Positions 14,080 through 27,000 of a stretch of DNA of 64,000 nucleotides are shown in pieces. Origin of the DNA: Zeugodacus cucurbitae (Eukaryota > Arthropoda > Insecta > Diptera > Tephritidae). The stretch lies in NCBI RefSeq assembly GCF_028554725.1, contig NC_071670.1:72515001-72579000 (forward strand), read 5' to 3'. The notes beneath the pieces are model-generated. The model had not been told where the DNA came from and did not search any database. It saw only the letters and a program-made list of their open reading frames with translations. A program made the translations under genes and the position numbers. Numbering within the stretch: the stretch's first letter is position 1; every line of letters starts with the position of its first letter.

Positions 14080-14262
14080 ATGAAGAGAAAAAGCGAAGCG
14101 ATGAATTTATTACAACTGCAATATTTACTGTTATTATTTTGTGGAGAGGCTCCGGCCTCATATAAGCGAAGTTCCCCTCTGCGTTTAATGCTATCGAATC
14201 GTTTTGGGTGGATTGCTGGAGGGGATACTGTTAAATTTTACAGGATATTTTGTTTTATTTAA
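14080..14262 (+). other. 60-codon frame with a signal-peptide-like start, unsupported as a gene
   Basis: The predicted product begins MKRKSEA and then has a hydrophobic core (MNLLQLQYLLLLF) followed by CGEAPAS, which would suit signal-peptidase cleavage. The rest (SSPLRLMLSN, RFGWIAGG) matches no family I know. The start context is weak. It was considered as the missing signal-peptide exon of the receptor, but no consensus donor site falls in it at the phase required by the exon at 43252. It may be chance. Confidence 0.15.
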
Positions 14263-17200
14263 ACTGCTGTCGGTGAGAGAAACAACAGCAATGCATGTAA
14301 TAATGAATACTGTTTTTCCCCCAAGTGGAAACAATTTACATATATACATTTGTGTGTAAACGTTCATGGGTTATATGAGGCATTTCGCACTTTAAGGATT
14401 AAGTGTGTAGAACTCCTACAGAGTAAAAATAGGAACAGTTAAATAAAAAAGGCAATATTGCACATAAATAAAAAAAACTTATCAGTTCAGAAAATGTATC
14501 AACGAGAGAGAAAACTAATAACCAAACGATCGCAGCGGTGGGGCCAACAAATAATAAAATCCTCGTATTTGTGTACTATGAGATAACAAGTAGTTGATGA
14601 AGAGCGCAAAATGGAAATGAAAAATTTTCAACAGAGTCTGAAAATAATTATTAGAGACTGAGGTGAATTTTCTGACTCGGTTGGCTGGCGAACTTTTATC
14701 ACAACTCCTTTTGTTCTTCGTGCTTATAACGGGTTAATGGCAACGTTATTCCGCTAACAAACTGAGTAAATAAGAGACCGTATTATTGCCGACATTTGTT
14801 TAGAATTTCGAACCAAGTTGGTCTGAGTCTCTATTTCCTCGGCAAGTTGAGCGAAGTGGTAACACGCAACATTAATAATTGTGTAAACGTCCACGAACAC
14901 TACGTATTGGATAGAATGTACGGAACACAGAAGTTCTGCCAAGTAGTTCAAAGGTTATCTCAGCAAAAACTTCGGCGGCAAACTTTGCTGCTAGAACAGC
15001 GTGTAGTTTATGAGATGGTCCTTCCTAACTCAAATTTATATTTTTCCAACCTTGAGATAGTAATTTAGCACAGACACACCCACACCAAAACATGCACAGC
15101 CAGCAAGAGTCGTGATTTTAATTCCTTTGAACTTTGAAACTTCGAGGGACCTTGGAATATCCTTTTCACACTGTTAACACCGCTGCAAGCAAAAAGCAAG
15201 TTTATGTGAGAGCAACATGTCAGACTGTCAGTTGCATTGCGGCGCGTCAACTAAAAAGTGTAAAAAGCGAAAGTGTCACTTTTAATGGAATTTGAGTTTG
15301 TGATTCAGCGACAATCGAAGAAGCGCTGCGCTGAACTCTTGATGGTTTATCAAAGTAGTTGATGGTTTAGTAGTAGTGGTAGGGAACATGGAATTTTCGG
15401 TTTGTATGAGAGTGTGTCTTTGATTTATTTATTCAGCACGAAGATTATGTTGAGGTGGTAAAGATTAAGAGTCACTTCATTTACAAAATCCTTATTATCA
15501 TTAGAAATGATATGCTTTCGCAACCACTTTTTTTATACAAAAAATATTTATGAACTTTTAGAGCCACACCCAGGTAAGTAAGATTTCTTCCTTAATATTC
15601 ACAGAATTAATTAAATTTTGTCTTAGCAAAATCTCAAATTTATTATTGTTGCGACCTAATAAAGTGGTCGAGCGATTAAATTAATTTTTGTCTTGTATGC
15701 CACAATTCTTACACAGCTAGCTCACCAATACCTACCCATGTCTATATAAGACATACACGGGAACAATTGCGACACATGCAGGACCTGAGGCAAATATAAT
15801 TAATTCACCACATTCATCTCACCCCAAATAATAAAAAAATATCCATTACATGGTGTCTAGGCATAAATAAACATTGGCCATGTCATAAATATTCGCCTTA
15901 TGTAACTGCTTCATATATTAGAATATGCACATGTATAAATAAATAAATACTGACATTCACAGCTATTGCGTAACCATAAACAACATTCCAGTATATTAAA
16001 ATTTGCTGTTAATATTATTTATTGATTGGATGGGGCGTATAAGTAATATCATGAGCTCATTTCATATTGATAAATGTGAAATTATATTTTTTGTTCAAAA
16101 ATTTTAGCAAATCATTAATAGCAACCAGATTTTATAATGATGAAACTAATTCGATTCAGTAATCAATATGTGTTCCGGGTCAAAAAATTTGATATTTAAT
16201 CTAGTTTATTAACATCACAGTTGGGTTGGGTTAATACATACCATAAACATATATTATTTAATTACATAAATACGCTGGCAATTTTTGGCATGACTTTGAT
16301 CCAAATAAAATTTACAAATTACAATTATATTAATTACATAGTAATATTAGGTACTAATAGGTGTTACACTTGTGGATGTCACATTTAACTCTATTAATAT
16401 GCGAACGTATTAGATAATTTATGCTATTTATGTTGCGTATACGCCACGTGATCTACAGTTATTCCAACGACAGCTGCAATGCTGTAAGTGGATTCATCTC
16501 AAGTGCACATGTTTTGCCATTATTCACTTAAGTTGCGAATGGAGCGCCTACCGCAATTTGCATGCACGCAAACACGTCCCTCACACATGTGCATGATTAC
16601 TTTCACACATATACATTTAAATATGTATGTCGATTGAAAATGCTGTTTTTCGAAGGTTAAATCAAATAAAAAAAATATTACAAGACAAACTGGTTATACG
16701 GAAAGGATAGAATGCACTTATAACACTACTGCAGAGCAAGCTGATTCTAAGTGGAACTGCGAAAACCATTGATAGCTCAGATTTTAGAACATTGTGAAGA
16801 AGAATATAATTATTTTGAAAGCTGGTTCTACTACATTTGTATTTTCTTTTTGAATTTGTAAAGTAAATGACAGTGACCAAAGGAAAATATTAAGAATTCG
16901 TTCGATATGATTTGTTATCACTTCATCTCATCTCTTTATTACTGCATTTGCTCAGCATTATTTTATTTCTTTATTTGTTTTTGGGAGACCTCCATTCAGT
17001 TTCCTTGTAGCACTGTTATATGAACGCTGTTTATATTTACCACATGTATATTACCATTGATGACAGTTTTGAAAAAAATTTTACTGGTCCGAAAAATAAA
17101 ATCGACTTCTGTGCCTTACGTCTTGCGTGATTTATAGATTTATGGCAGTATTAATACTCGGCTTATTGGTCAGATGTGCTTTTCTCTAATTTTTTTTTTT

Positions 17201-17536
17201 ATTTTTCTGACAAGTGCAGATAAATATTATTATGGACCTATTCACTCTCTCCCACCTATCCACCACATAATTTCCTGTCCGTTCACTTTTTGAAAGGATA
17301 ATGAAAATTTACGGTCACTAAAAGCAAAGGAGAAGTCTTAAGAGAAAAGTCGTAGTGCACAGAAGCCACAAGCCACCTAAGGCATTGACCACATACAACA
17401 GAATGAGCCAATCGTTAAAGATTCAATTTTAAAGTCAATTTGTTAGACATTTGGGGCCAATTGAATGGAAAAATAATCGAGACTTTGGTTTTACGGCGCA
17501 CAAAAGTGCCACTCAGCAGATGTGAAGCACTGAGGT

Positions 17537-17590
17537 TGATGATGATGCTAATGTTGCTGCTGGTGCTGTTGATGCTGATGGTGATGTCGA
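17537..17590. repeat. Imperfect GATGCT/TGCTG trinucleotide tract
   Basis: Interrupted trinucleotide repeat (TTGATGATGATG, then TTGCTGCTGGTGCTG, then GATGCTGATGG). It gives a run of M and L in one frame of a 95-codon open frame, which explains that frame's apparent membrane segment. Confidence 0.8.
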
Positions 17591-19436
17591 TATTGGGAAT
17601 TGTAATATACTTTGCAAATTGTGTGTGTGCTTATGGTAGAAATAGTCGGAAGATAGTTTTTAGTGATTTGAAATTAATTTTCGAATATCTCGCATTAATA
17701 ATTTTTACTCAAATCATTGTTGGGTGAAATTCTGGACTTATTATTATTAATCTGATATGAAAGTAGAACACATGAACAAATTTGAATTCTCAGCAAGTTT
17801 CATGTTGACTCATACACACTTCAGTGCATTCAATTAAAACAAATGCAAATATTTCCACTTACCACATTTCCCATTTCACCTCCCTGCATGCCGCTAATGT
17901 ATATAACCACATACATCTAGTCACTTATAGAAACGCCTGCAACCACATTTTCTCTGATTTTAATGCGGTCTGAGCGGATGAAGGGTCTCGCGATAGTATT
18001 TCATGCCTGCATCAGTTTTGCTGCAACAACACCGAACGTGCGAAATTTACCGTTGGTGAAAATTATGATTAGGCAGTACCACGAGTAGCGATACCAGTTC
18101 GACTTTACCACACATTATTCCTTCCTTCCTCGTTTTAGCTACTTTTGCCACCATGGTTGCGTTATTGCGAATTAGACTATGCCCCAATTGTTATGGAAAT
18201 TTAGATAATATCAAGAGCAGCAGCAGTTTTATGGCTACAACAATATGGCTAAACAACATGATGTGCCAAAAACAAAAGTAAGAGAGTTTACTTGAAGATA
18301 AACCTTCAGCAACCAACACTTCTGCTAAATGCTCGACTGAATTCGCAAGCGACGAATAATTATAGTAAACTGCGGCATCTAACTTATTTGAAAATAATGT
18401 GTGGTGTTCTTTCCACATCTGCCTCGCGAAGACAATATTTTGTAGGACATACGCAAGAGATTTCATTAAGTTCAAAGTTCATTCACATTTCCGGAATTCA
18501 CTAAAGTGGTTTAACCATTAAGTTGCTGTGTTCCTCAATTCTCTAGTTCAAGCATTAAAGCACAATTTCATCCACACATTCTTCAGGGAGACAAAATTTA
18601 ATTTAAATATCTTTTCTGCTATTTGTCTGTCTGGTATTCGGTTGTACAATGCTCCATTACAAGCTCACTATCCGCGTCCGTACGCAAGTTATCCCTTGTA
18701 GACTTTAACCTGTCACGGTGTTTATTGTTGTTGAAGTCATTTGCATTCATTTATATTTGTTCATGGTCTTTTAAATGTCTATTACTCTCACACGCCAGTT
18801 GAAGTTTAATTAAATTTGTAAATGTTATTAGCGAAAGAAGAAGAAAGGGTGTAAAGAGCGCTTGTGTTTTATATTTGGACAGATACTACGATTCAGTTTC
18901 AGTGAACTCCAAATATCTTTATTGGCTCTAAACTCATCAGGTAACTGGATGAAGATAAAATATTCCTTTGTTTTAATTGTTTATAGTAATTATTTTTAAT
19001 TTTAACTCACTAGTGACGAACTGTTATGACGAACTAAATGTCTAAATTTAGAAGAGAAGGTATTAGTAATAGAAGAGAAGTAAATTAGGAAACTCATTAT
19101 GAAACAGCCAAACCGAATTCAATTAAGATCCTCAATTAATTCTACGTCACTTTTCAGTTACCATTCTTTGTTGTTCTTGCGTTCTATTAATTACCCCGCC
19201 ATTTTTTATTGTTCTTATTTTCTTGCTTTTTCTTATCTAAGCAAATTAAAAAATACACTTAATCCCCTCGATTTACATTAATTAAAAAATTAATTGGATT
19301 TTCTCGAATTATTCAACACCTCGACGTGCTCAGTAAACACGTCCACAGTTTCACCATAAAATATTCAAATTGTGTTGAGTTGTTTATGCTTCCGCACCGC
19401 ACCGCATCGTAAATAGCAGCTTGCGCTGACGGTCGA

Positions 19437-19464
19437 GCAATTACGATGAATATCTAAAATTAAA
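19437..19464 (+). repeat. Dispersed repeat pair, copy 1
   Basis: AGCAATTA, one base, then GATGAATATCTAAAATTAAA. It matches 40758-40785 with one mismatch in about 28 bases, in the same orientation, with looser similarity on the 3' side. It may be the best-kept core of a longer old duplicate. Confidence 0.6.
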
Positions 19465-22400
19465 TTCAACAGAAGTAAAGACAACAACAATAACAAAAAG
19501 GGTGGTGGGGTAAGGTATGGAAGAGGCGGCTGATAGCTTCTTAACAACATGATATCTTCTTGTTTACTTTTTTTCCACGCAATTTTATTGATATTTGTTT
19601 TAGAAGTGTTCGCTTCCGTTTTATCGAATCAATAAAAACGCTTGTAAGCCAGTTGAAACGCGCAGAATGATCCATTCTCACCTCTGGTCCTCGACAACTT
19701 ATATTGCATATTTGTATGTGCGCTACCTGCTCAGGTGTGGAGGTCACGTGTGTTTACATATGGAAATTTTAGAAAAAAAAACAACAACAAGTATGGATCG
19801 CAGAGTAAGGAAATTATTGTCGTTTATACAGGCCAAGGCTTAATTCAATTAAAGTCCTCTTTTACATTCTCTGCCTAACAAACTTTTCTCATTGGACGGC
19901 TTTGAATGCAAACTTTAGGTTTAATACACCGCATTCATGCCAAGTTGATCGCAAGTACTCAAAACTACCTACAAAGTTGTCTTTATAAACTTGAACTATG
20001 GAGCAGTTCAAAAGGAGCACAAACATAATGTGAAGTGCCGGAGAACGAAACGGAATGAACACCAGGTCAGCATTTGTTCTCCCACCTCCTCCCGATGTGA
20101 GTACAGTAAAGCAGCAAGTAGAGCTTTTAGTCCATTTGAGAGATTATTCCAGGGCAACGCATAAAGTTTAAACATTAAACTTAGCCATCAACAGAGGAGG
20201 TCAGTATGTACAGGAGTTCATTAGGTGGTATAACTAACATTTAATCATCTATAAATACACTTAAACACAATAAATAGTGACCTACTCAAGCGCTTTCAAG
20301 AATTTCAGAGTAGCTCGATAAATTCAGTAAAAGCAACCCTGCACAACAAAAGCAAATACTGAGAGAATAAAGCAAACACAATAGCCGTATTTCAAGTGAC
20401 TATACATATATAGACGACGATGTGCGTGTATTTCCTTTGGTTCGTTTATTGGTCTTTTTCCTTGGTGAACTCAACTAAGCTCATAAGTATGAATGGTTTT
20501 GTTTTCCCAATGAATAAAAGGACCTTTTTTCGAAAAGATGAAATAATACTGATGTGGTCCAGTGTCCGCTTAAGCTATTTGTTATCAAAAACTGCTTTAA
20601 GAGTTGTATTATTTTAAAAGGTGTCGGGGCGTATAAGTAACAAAATATTAGATTTTACTTAATCGCTAAGTCGAGTATGAAATGATTTTATTTCTTTACA
20701 CTTTTAATCACTTATAAATTTTTAGTATTTATCTCAACACAATTATATAATTTAATCCCCAAATACGTATTTTTATTTGGCTGACACAAACCCAAATCTT
20801 TCTGAGCTTTAGAGCTTCATTATCTATATACGTATGTTTACAGCTATGGTACAAAATATAAACAATGAGGAATTGAAGTTGAGTAATTGTATTAAAATCT
20901 ATCAAAACTGCTTACCACTCATTTATCTAAATCGGTGTCACATTAAGTCAATCATATGTTGCAAGTGATTAGTGCATTCTTACTTAATATTTTGTAGTAT
21001 GGTGAAGGCTTGTCATTCACTCGGGATCAGAAAATTGCTTAAGTAAAAAGTCGCGTCCAATTAGATTTGTTAGAAATTCTCGCCAAAGTTCAGCAGTTTA
21101 AATATTTTAGCGTTGGCAGGCGATTTCTTACTTGAAAATGGGACACATCCTCTCATACTCCTTCACTTGACCTTACACCTTGCTGTTGCTACCACTACAG
21201 GCTGTTGGCTTTTATAAGCTCGAGGGAGAAATTCTCAAACTTTATTAGTGCAAAGTATATTTAATTGTTTTAAGCTGCTTTCCACCACAGTGTTCTTCCA
21301 AATTTATTACATGGCTGTTGATGATGAAGCCAAAGGCACTTTCCATCGGCTGCCCACTATGGGCAGTCGAAGCCAGTTCATTGAAAGAAACACAATCTAC
21401 AATAATTGTGAAGAAATTGCACTATTCGCTTCGAACTAACCAAAAAAGAAATATTTGCAACTCAGCAAAAGCGGAAGAGCGGACAATCCGCGACTTTGAC
21501 TCCCCAGTAAATCGGTTGCTTAATTGCGTGCTGTTAATGAAAATTGTTTTCTGCTTTTGCTCTTCTTGGTAACTTATTCCTTTAGTTTTAATCTAGATGT
21601 TAAATTATTTGCGAACCCGCCCACCGGTCTTCACGTCGCCTAGAACATAGTAGCATGAGATTACACTACACTAGTATGTACACAGAATCTTTATCTTTCT
21701 TCATTGCTGTAGACCACCTAGCCATTCTCGCATACCAGCTTTGTGGCATTGGAAGCAACGAAACGGCGACAGGCAACTGTCAGCCAAGAGTCGTCAGTGT
21801 CAGTCAGTTTCAAAAGCACAGTAACCTTAAACAACTGGAAGAAAGCGAAATGCTGCAGAACACAACTAGAATATGCATGGGAGCCGGGTAAATCGATAAA
21901 CAGCATCAAACACAAGTGAATCCTCTGGGTCAAAGTAGTCCTCAAGTAATTGCGGTTAAACACTGAAATTTAGAATGGGAAGTGTATAACTGAAAACGAA
22001 GTGTGGTAGAAAAAAAACCAATACTACTATTTTCATTACATGAGTTATTGAAGGTCACTGGATCAGGAGCAATATTAAGTAAGAATTCATAAAATCAACA
22101 CTAGTTTAGCAAAATTTTTTCGTTTAGAATCTTGCTTATATTTTTCTTTGTTCAACGATATCTATATATATCTATACATGTCTATATTCAATGTAACCCA
22201 TTTACATTCCCGTATTATTTCGAAAAGAAATAGATGATTTCAGCTACCCCAATATGAATCGTATTGTATTGTACGAACTCAAAGCAAATTCACTCTCTCA
22301 CTGCAATTACACGTTTTCTGTGCTGCTAAAAATACGTGATTGTGTACTGAACTGCCGGTTCTCTGTTTGTTTGTTTACACTTGATGAGTTTACGGAAAAA

Positions 22401-22715
22401 GCTAGTAACCGGCGCCGACGGTTCACCACGTGTCTGAGCTAAATTTATCCTAAAAGAGAGAAAGAGATATGAGAGTATGAACACCATAGTTAAGTACACC
22501 AGTCTAGTAATGTTATTAAAACAGTTGCTCATGAGCATATTCTTCACTCTTCGGTCGTTATAATGCTATAATTTACAAACTCACTCAAAAAGTGAGACGT
22601 AATTCTAGTGGCATATCCAACTTCTCGGTGGACTCTCTGTAAAAGCTTCTGCTAAGTCTCAACAGTAACGAATTTAACAGCAAACAGAGAGTACCACAAT
22701 CAACAGCCCTGGTAA

Positions 22716-23480
22716 ATGTTAGAACATGCGAGAGACCACGTGGACAACCAGTGCTGTGTTCAAGGATGTAGCAAAAGCAACGGCAGTACCAGCACTTGCC
22801 CATATCGGCAGCTTCTTCCAAACACAGCCTATGTGTCTAAAATTTGCACATCTGCACCTTCCCGCCTTTCTACTCCGCTGGCACTTGGCTCTCTACCCAG
22901 CCCCAGTGGCAAATCAGTCCAGTTTCGAACGTTGGCTCGAACGAGACGGTTCGTTACTTGTCGGAAGCAACGAACAAATATTCGGTAAGGCAAAAAGAGC
23001 TAAGTGAATAAAGTATAAGACAACTAGCGAAAGTTAGTGATTGGCAAATGGTGGCTAAGAGAAACAAGCAATAAGTGGTCGAGACTAAAATGCAAGTTGA
23101 AATAGCGTTAGTTCAAGTATAAACTGAAATCGTGTTAGCAGCTCATGCTTACCGTTCAGTGCATGTGTCTGTGTTAGTTCCGTTATTAATCTGGTATCGT
23201 CTGGAGAAAAAAATTTAAAACCGCGGAGACTTATAAATTGTAATTAAACACCCAAGCGCGTCCCTTAACAGCCATTCGAGCTTTCCACGCCTCAACGTTT
23301 CCGTCATCCAATCAGCGTCAGCATCAGCAATATCCGTTGTGATAGTGAAAAACAGAACGAAGATCCGGAACGTGCAACTGGGGAAACAGTGAAATCAGCG
23401 TCACCATGAATTTCGAAAAGTACGCACCAGAAGCCATTATCTCCAAATTATTTAACGCTTATTAAAAATGTAAATGTGCT
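22716..23480 (+). promoter_or_regulatory. Possible transcription start and 5' leader, weak
   Basis: This interval is less AT-rich than its surroundings and looks like a fly 5' leader. TCAGT at 23156-23160 fits the arthropod initiator, but no TATA box and no downstream element at the proper spacing was found. At 23406 an ATG in a good context (tcaccATGa) opens a frame of only 19 codons (MNFEKYAPEA...) ending at 23465. GTACGC right after its fifth codon overlaps a poor donor. Two overlapping frames of 90 and 93 codons at 22716-23007 have no recognisable domain. It could be a leader exon of the receptor locus or chance. Confidence 0.2.
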
Positions 23481-26400
23481 TAGATCTTATTTCCCTTGCT
23501 GAGGACGAGAAACATCCCGACACTTTAATATTCCTGCTTAATGATTATTATTTTTGGTCCTCTGTGAGATTGTGTTTAGTTTTAATGTTTGCGCTTTTGC
23601 TCATTTCTAATATTTACTTTGGCTGCGATTGCATTTCGGGCATTACCGTTATATTGCGCCCAACCAAGAATACATTTTTGTGACTGTTGTCTTTCTTTAT
23701 TTCTAAATACCTTTCAAAACGGTTGATTAATTTAAAGCAGCGAAATAACGTTATATTAGTAGATTTTGGACTATCAGTTTCGATATTGATAAAGGGTTAA
23801 TAAATATATGTGATAAAAGCTTCAATTTTCATTCATGTGGTTAGAAAACTCTCAGTTGAGTTTCATTGGTCATAGAAGAAAAGTTGTGTAGTAGGATCAC
23901 AATATGTGTTTGGCCGAAACTATTTATTTTGCATAATAACTCAGGGATATCATCAACCTCTGACCGACCAGCTGATTATTAAAATTATGTAAATATTTGA
24001 TGCAATCAAATCAAACCAAAGTGTTTTGCCCAAAGCGACTCATTATGGATATTTGTTTGGCCATATTTGTATGCTAATGGACTTTTGTTGTTATTTTATT
24101 CCACATGAACGAACACAAATTGCCAAATACTTAACAAGTGAGCGATCACAAAACGTTTTGTGAATTTCTAATTTGGGTATGATGGGATGAGAAGCTCAGG
24201 ATATCTTCGTGAAAATATAAATATAAGAGAAATCACAGCTCGATATGTGAAAGATATTATGACTTCGGTGCCATTGTCCTCCAAAAAAATCAGATTATTA
24301 ATATTAATGTTAATGGAATGAAATGAAACAGAATAAGAGGGAAAATGTGGCATTAACAGTTACTTGAACTCCATGAGAAGCTGCTCAACTGCCACTTGCA
24401 TTCATAATTGAAACAATGCGAGTGGCGGTTGACGGTGCAGCCATTAAACTATTTCCATTTGTGGGGGTGTCCGTTTAAGTATAATTATGTTTTCATAAAA
24501 TATTTAATTCCGTTTCATTTGCATTCAATGTGCTCAATTAAGCCTGTAATATGTTGATAATTACCAACGAATGGGATTCAAAGCGATCATCTCTGCATGA
24601 ATATAACTTAATTTACTAAATTTTTAATTTTCCGTAAAGTTATTTAAACTGAATCACCAAGCTTGAGTAAATTTAAAGCCTTTCAATACAACTTAGCACA
24701 AACAATCACAATAAATATATGCTATATGTAGATGTGTATGTAATGAAGAATGAGAACAACAGTCATACAAATGGCACTCCACTCGAGCAGAAATTACGAC
24801 AATGTTCACAACGCCCCAGCTAGTTCCCCATTACCATACACACAGACTCACTAACTTTAATGCCATTGAAAAGTTTTTATTATTTACGGACCCCGCACCA
24901 CCCACGACTTAGACTCACTTTATTTTCCACACGCTCATAAATTTCTCGTGGCTACGAAGGCAGAAAAATATTCCGGAAAGTGCAAAAGTGCGAAGTAGCA
25001 ATAATTAAAAGCGCACATGGCGGCAACTCCGCTTGTTGTATGTCGGTATGAGAGGTAAGGACCCGCAATTAAAGCAGCAGCAGGTGTGCTCAGAGTATAG
25101 TGGAGTGGGTCGAAAATTTGTAAATGTCCTCCTTAATTTTTCTGAAACGTGTAAAATATTTTCATAATCGTTAAAATTCAAATTCCTTACAATATGAAGT
25201 CGTTTAAAGTAATTAAGGTCTGCATATTTTGAATTTTATAAAATTAAATTTTATTAATTAAATTAGAAATTGTTTAATGTTATTTCATAAGTGTGTCAAA
25301 AAATTAATTTTTTTTTTAAATATCGCATGTTTCCACTTACCTTCAAATCAACTTCCATAACTCATTTTCACGAAACAAGTAAACTCTTTCGTCTATTAAA
25401 ATATTTATTTAGGATAAAACCCATGGAACATTCAGATATTAGGAGCACTGACATTTTTGCTTGACGAACCTTCTTCATTTGCGGCACTTTTCCTTCCTCG
25501 AAACATACATTATTACATTATTATATAAATTCATTCATACATTAAATATAAATTCTTCGATTTTTGTTATATTTTTGCGTACGAGAGCGATTTATGCTCA
25601 CATTGGGTATTATAATATGATAATTTTGTAACGGAATGTTCTGCCGTTATTCACACTTCGGCGCAGGTCGAGGCATTCACTGTGATACATATAAAAAATT
25701 GAAATAACGCGCTCACTTACACGCACTCACACGCGTGACACTCTCAAAGTGGCGAAGTGAAATAATCTCATTGAAATATTCGCACTTTGGTTTAGGCACA
25801 CCGCACATGCTGCCATTCCCATCCAAAAACAGGGGACGTGGGAAAATTCCCCAGTGAATTAACCATAGAGTTTTTGTAGTTCGCCCAACGAGTGGGTAAT
25901 TAAAGCGTGACACATTCGTGTTTATTTAAAATCAAACATATGAACTCTCCATGTTCACACAATCATTTTCTCTATTTTTGTTTTTTTGTAAATTCAACTC
26001 TTCCATGGCATATTATATTCCAAAAATAACGGTGATAAGGGTAGACTAATGATTGATAGCTTAATGACACAATGCACATGTAGAAGCAAGTAGACAACTT
26101 TATACGCGACACGTAGCATTTAAATGAATTATTAATGTTCTAGGAGTATTTTTTGTTGCAAATTCAAGTTAAATTAAATTTCTTCTTAAAAAAAGGGTTT
26201 TAGCACTATCGCAAGGCTGGAAAATGCATTCATGTTAATGTTCACTTTCAATAATTTAAGAATTGATCTCCATTGGAACAACCCTTGATTGATTAATGAT
26301 TTGATTGATACTATTAGTCTCGCCGATTAAGAAAAAATCTGACTTTCAGTTCACGAATCTAATGTCATTGGCCTTCGGAATTTCTGCGTAAGAGCCAATA

Positions 26401-26590
26401 TTTTTTTTTTATTATATATTCACGAGTACAAGATTTCATAAACTAAATACAGGCTTCAATGGCTTAAAATTCAAATCTTGTTTTTAGAGAACTGTCATAC
26501 GACTACAGAATATTCAAAACCGCAAATGAAATTTAGTTTTCGCCAAAGATTTCATTTCGGCTGTCAGAAACATCAAATTGATTTCAAATG
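23481..26590. other. Anonymous AT-rich DNA, no gene seen
   Basis: No frame longer than about 70 codons and no recognised repeat; several T-rich and A-rich runs. Confidence 0.6.
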
Positions 26591-27000
26591 CAAACTAAAG
26601 ACACTTCAGTTCGGATGAAGCACAACAAACCAGGACAATTACTATTAATGTAACACAAACTACACACCAACGACAACATTTGTAATACTTTCAACAACGA
26701 AAGCGACTTTCACTCGAAAGTGAATCAACCAAAATATCTCGAAGAAACAGATGCCGCAGCAAGCGAATCAATCATTCACAAACCGCAACAATAATTTTGA
26801 GGCAGGTTAAATAAAACCAACGAAAACGAAGCAAAGCTTCAGCAACACGAATATGTCATTGCAAATGAAAGAGAAATGAAAACAACGAACTACAAGCGAC
26901 ACAGCCTCTGCATTGAGACCACAAGTGACCAGCAATGACACGCAACAGCAATAATAACAACAACAACCACAGTGATTGCAATTAGAACAGCGAAAAAATA
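26591..27000 (+). other. A/C-rich, strand-asymmetric island
   Basis: About 400 bases rich in CAACAA, ACAAAC and GCAAACGAA words on the + strand. TCAGTT at 26606-26611 resembles an initiator, and AGGACA follows at about +25, two or three bases off the proper DPE spacing. Such composition is common in long untranslated leaders of flies, but nothing here proves transcription. Confidence 0.2.

Larger units (their letters stand above)
14263..22715. other. Anonymous AT-rich DNA, no gene seen
   Basis: About 8.4 kb without a supported coding region. It includes the GATGATGCTG-rich trinucleotide stretch at 17537-17590 and one half of a dispersed repeat pair at 19437-19464. Frames at 17440, 18191 and 21318 are short and without domains. 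Confidence 0.6.

Noticed and set aside
14080..14262. Signal-peptide-like frame as exon 1 of the receptor
   Set aside because: No consensus donor in the phase needed by the exon at 43252, and 29 kb away; kept only as a low-confidence feature.
16812..16824. ATTTTGAAAGCTG, similar to part of the fly bantam microRNA
   Set aside because: Flanking bases differ from bantam and no complementary arm forms a hairpin nearby.
17440..17727. 95-codon frame with an apparent membrane helix (M/L run)
   Set aside because: The hydrophobic run is the translation of an imperfect GAT/CTG trinucleotide tract.
22716..23007. Two overlapping 90- and 93-codon plus-strand frames
   Set aside because: Neither has a known domain. 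Two phases being open together points to composition, not coding.
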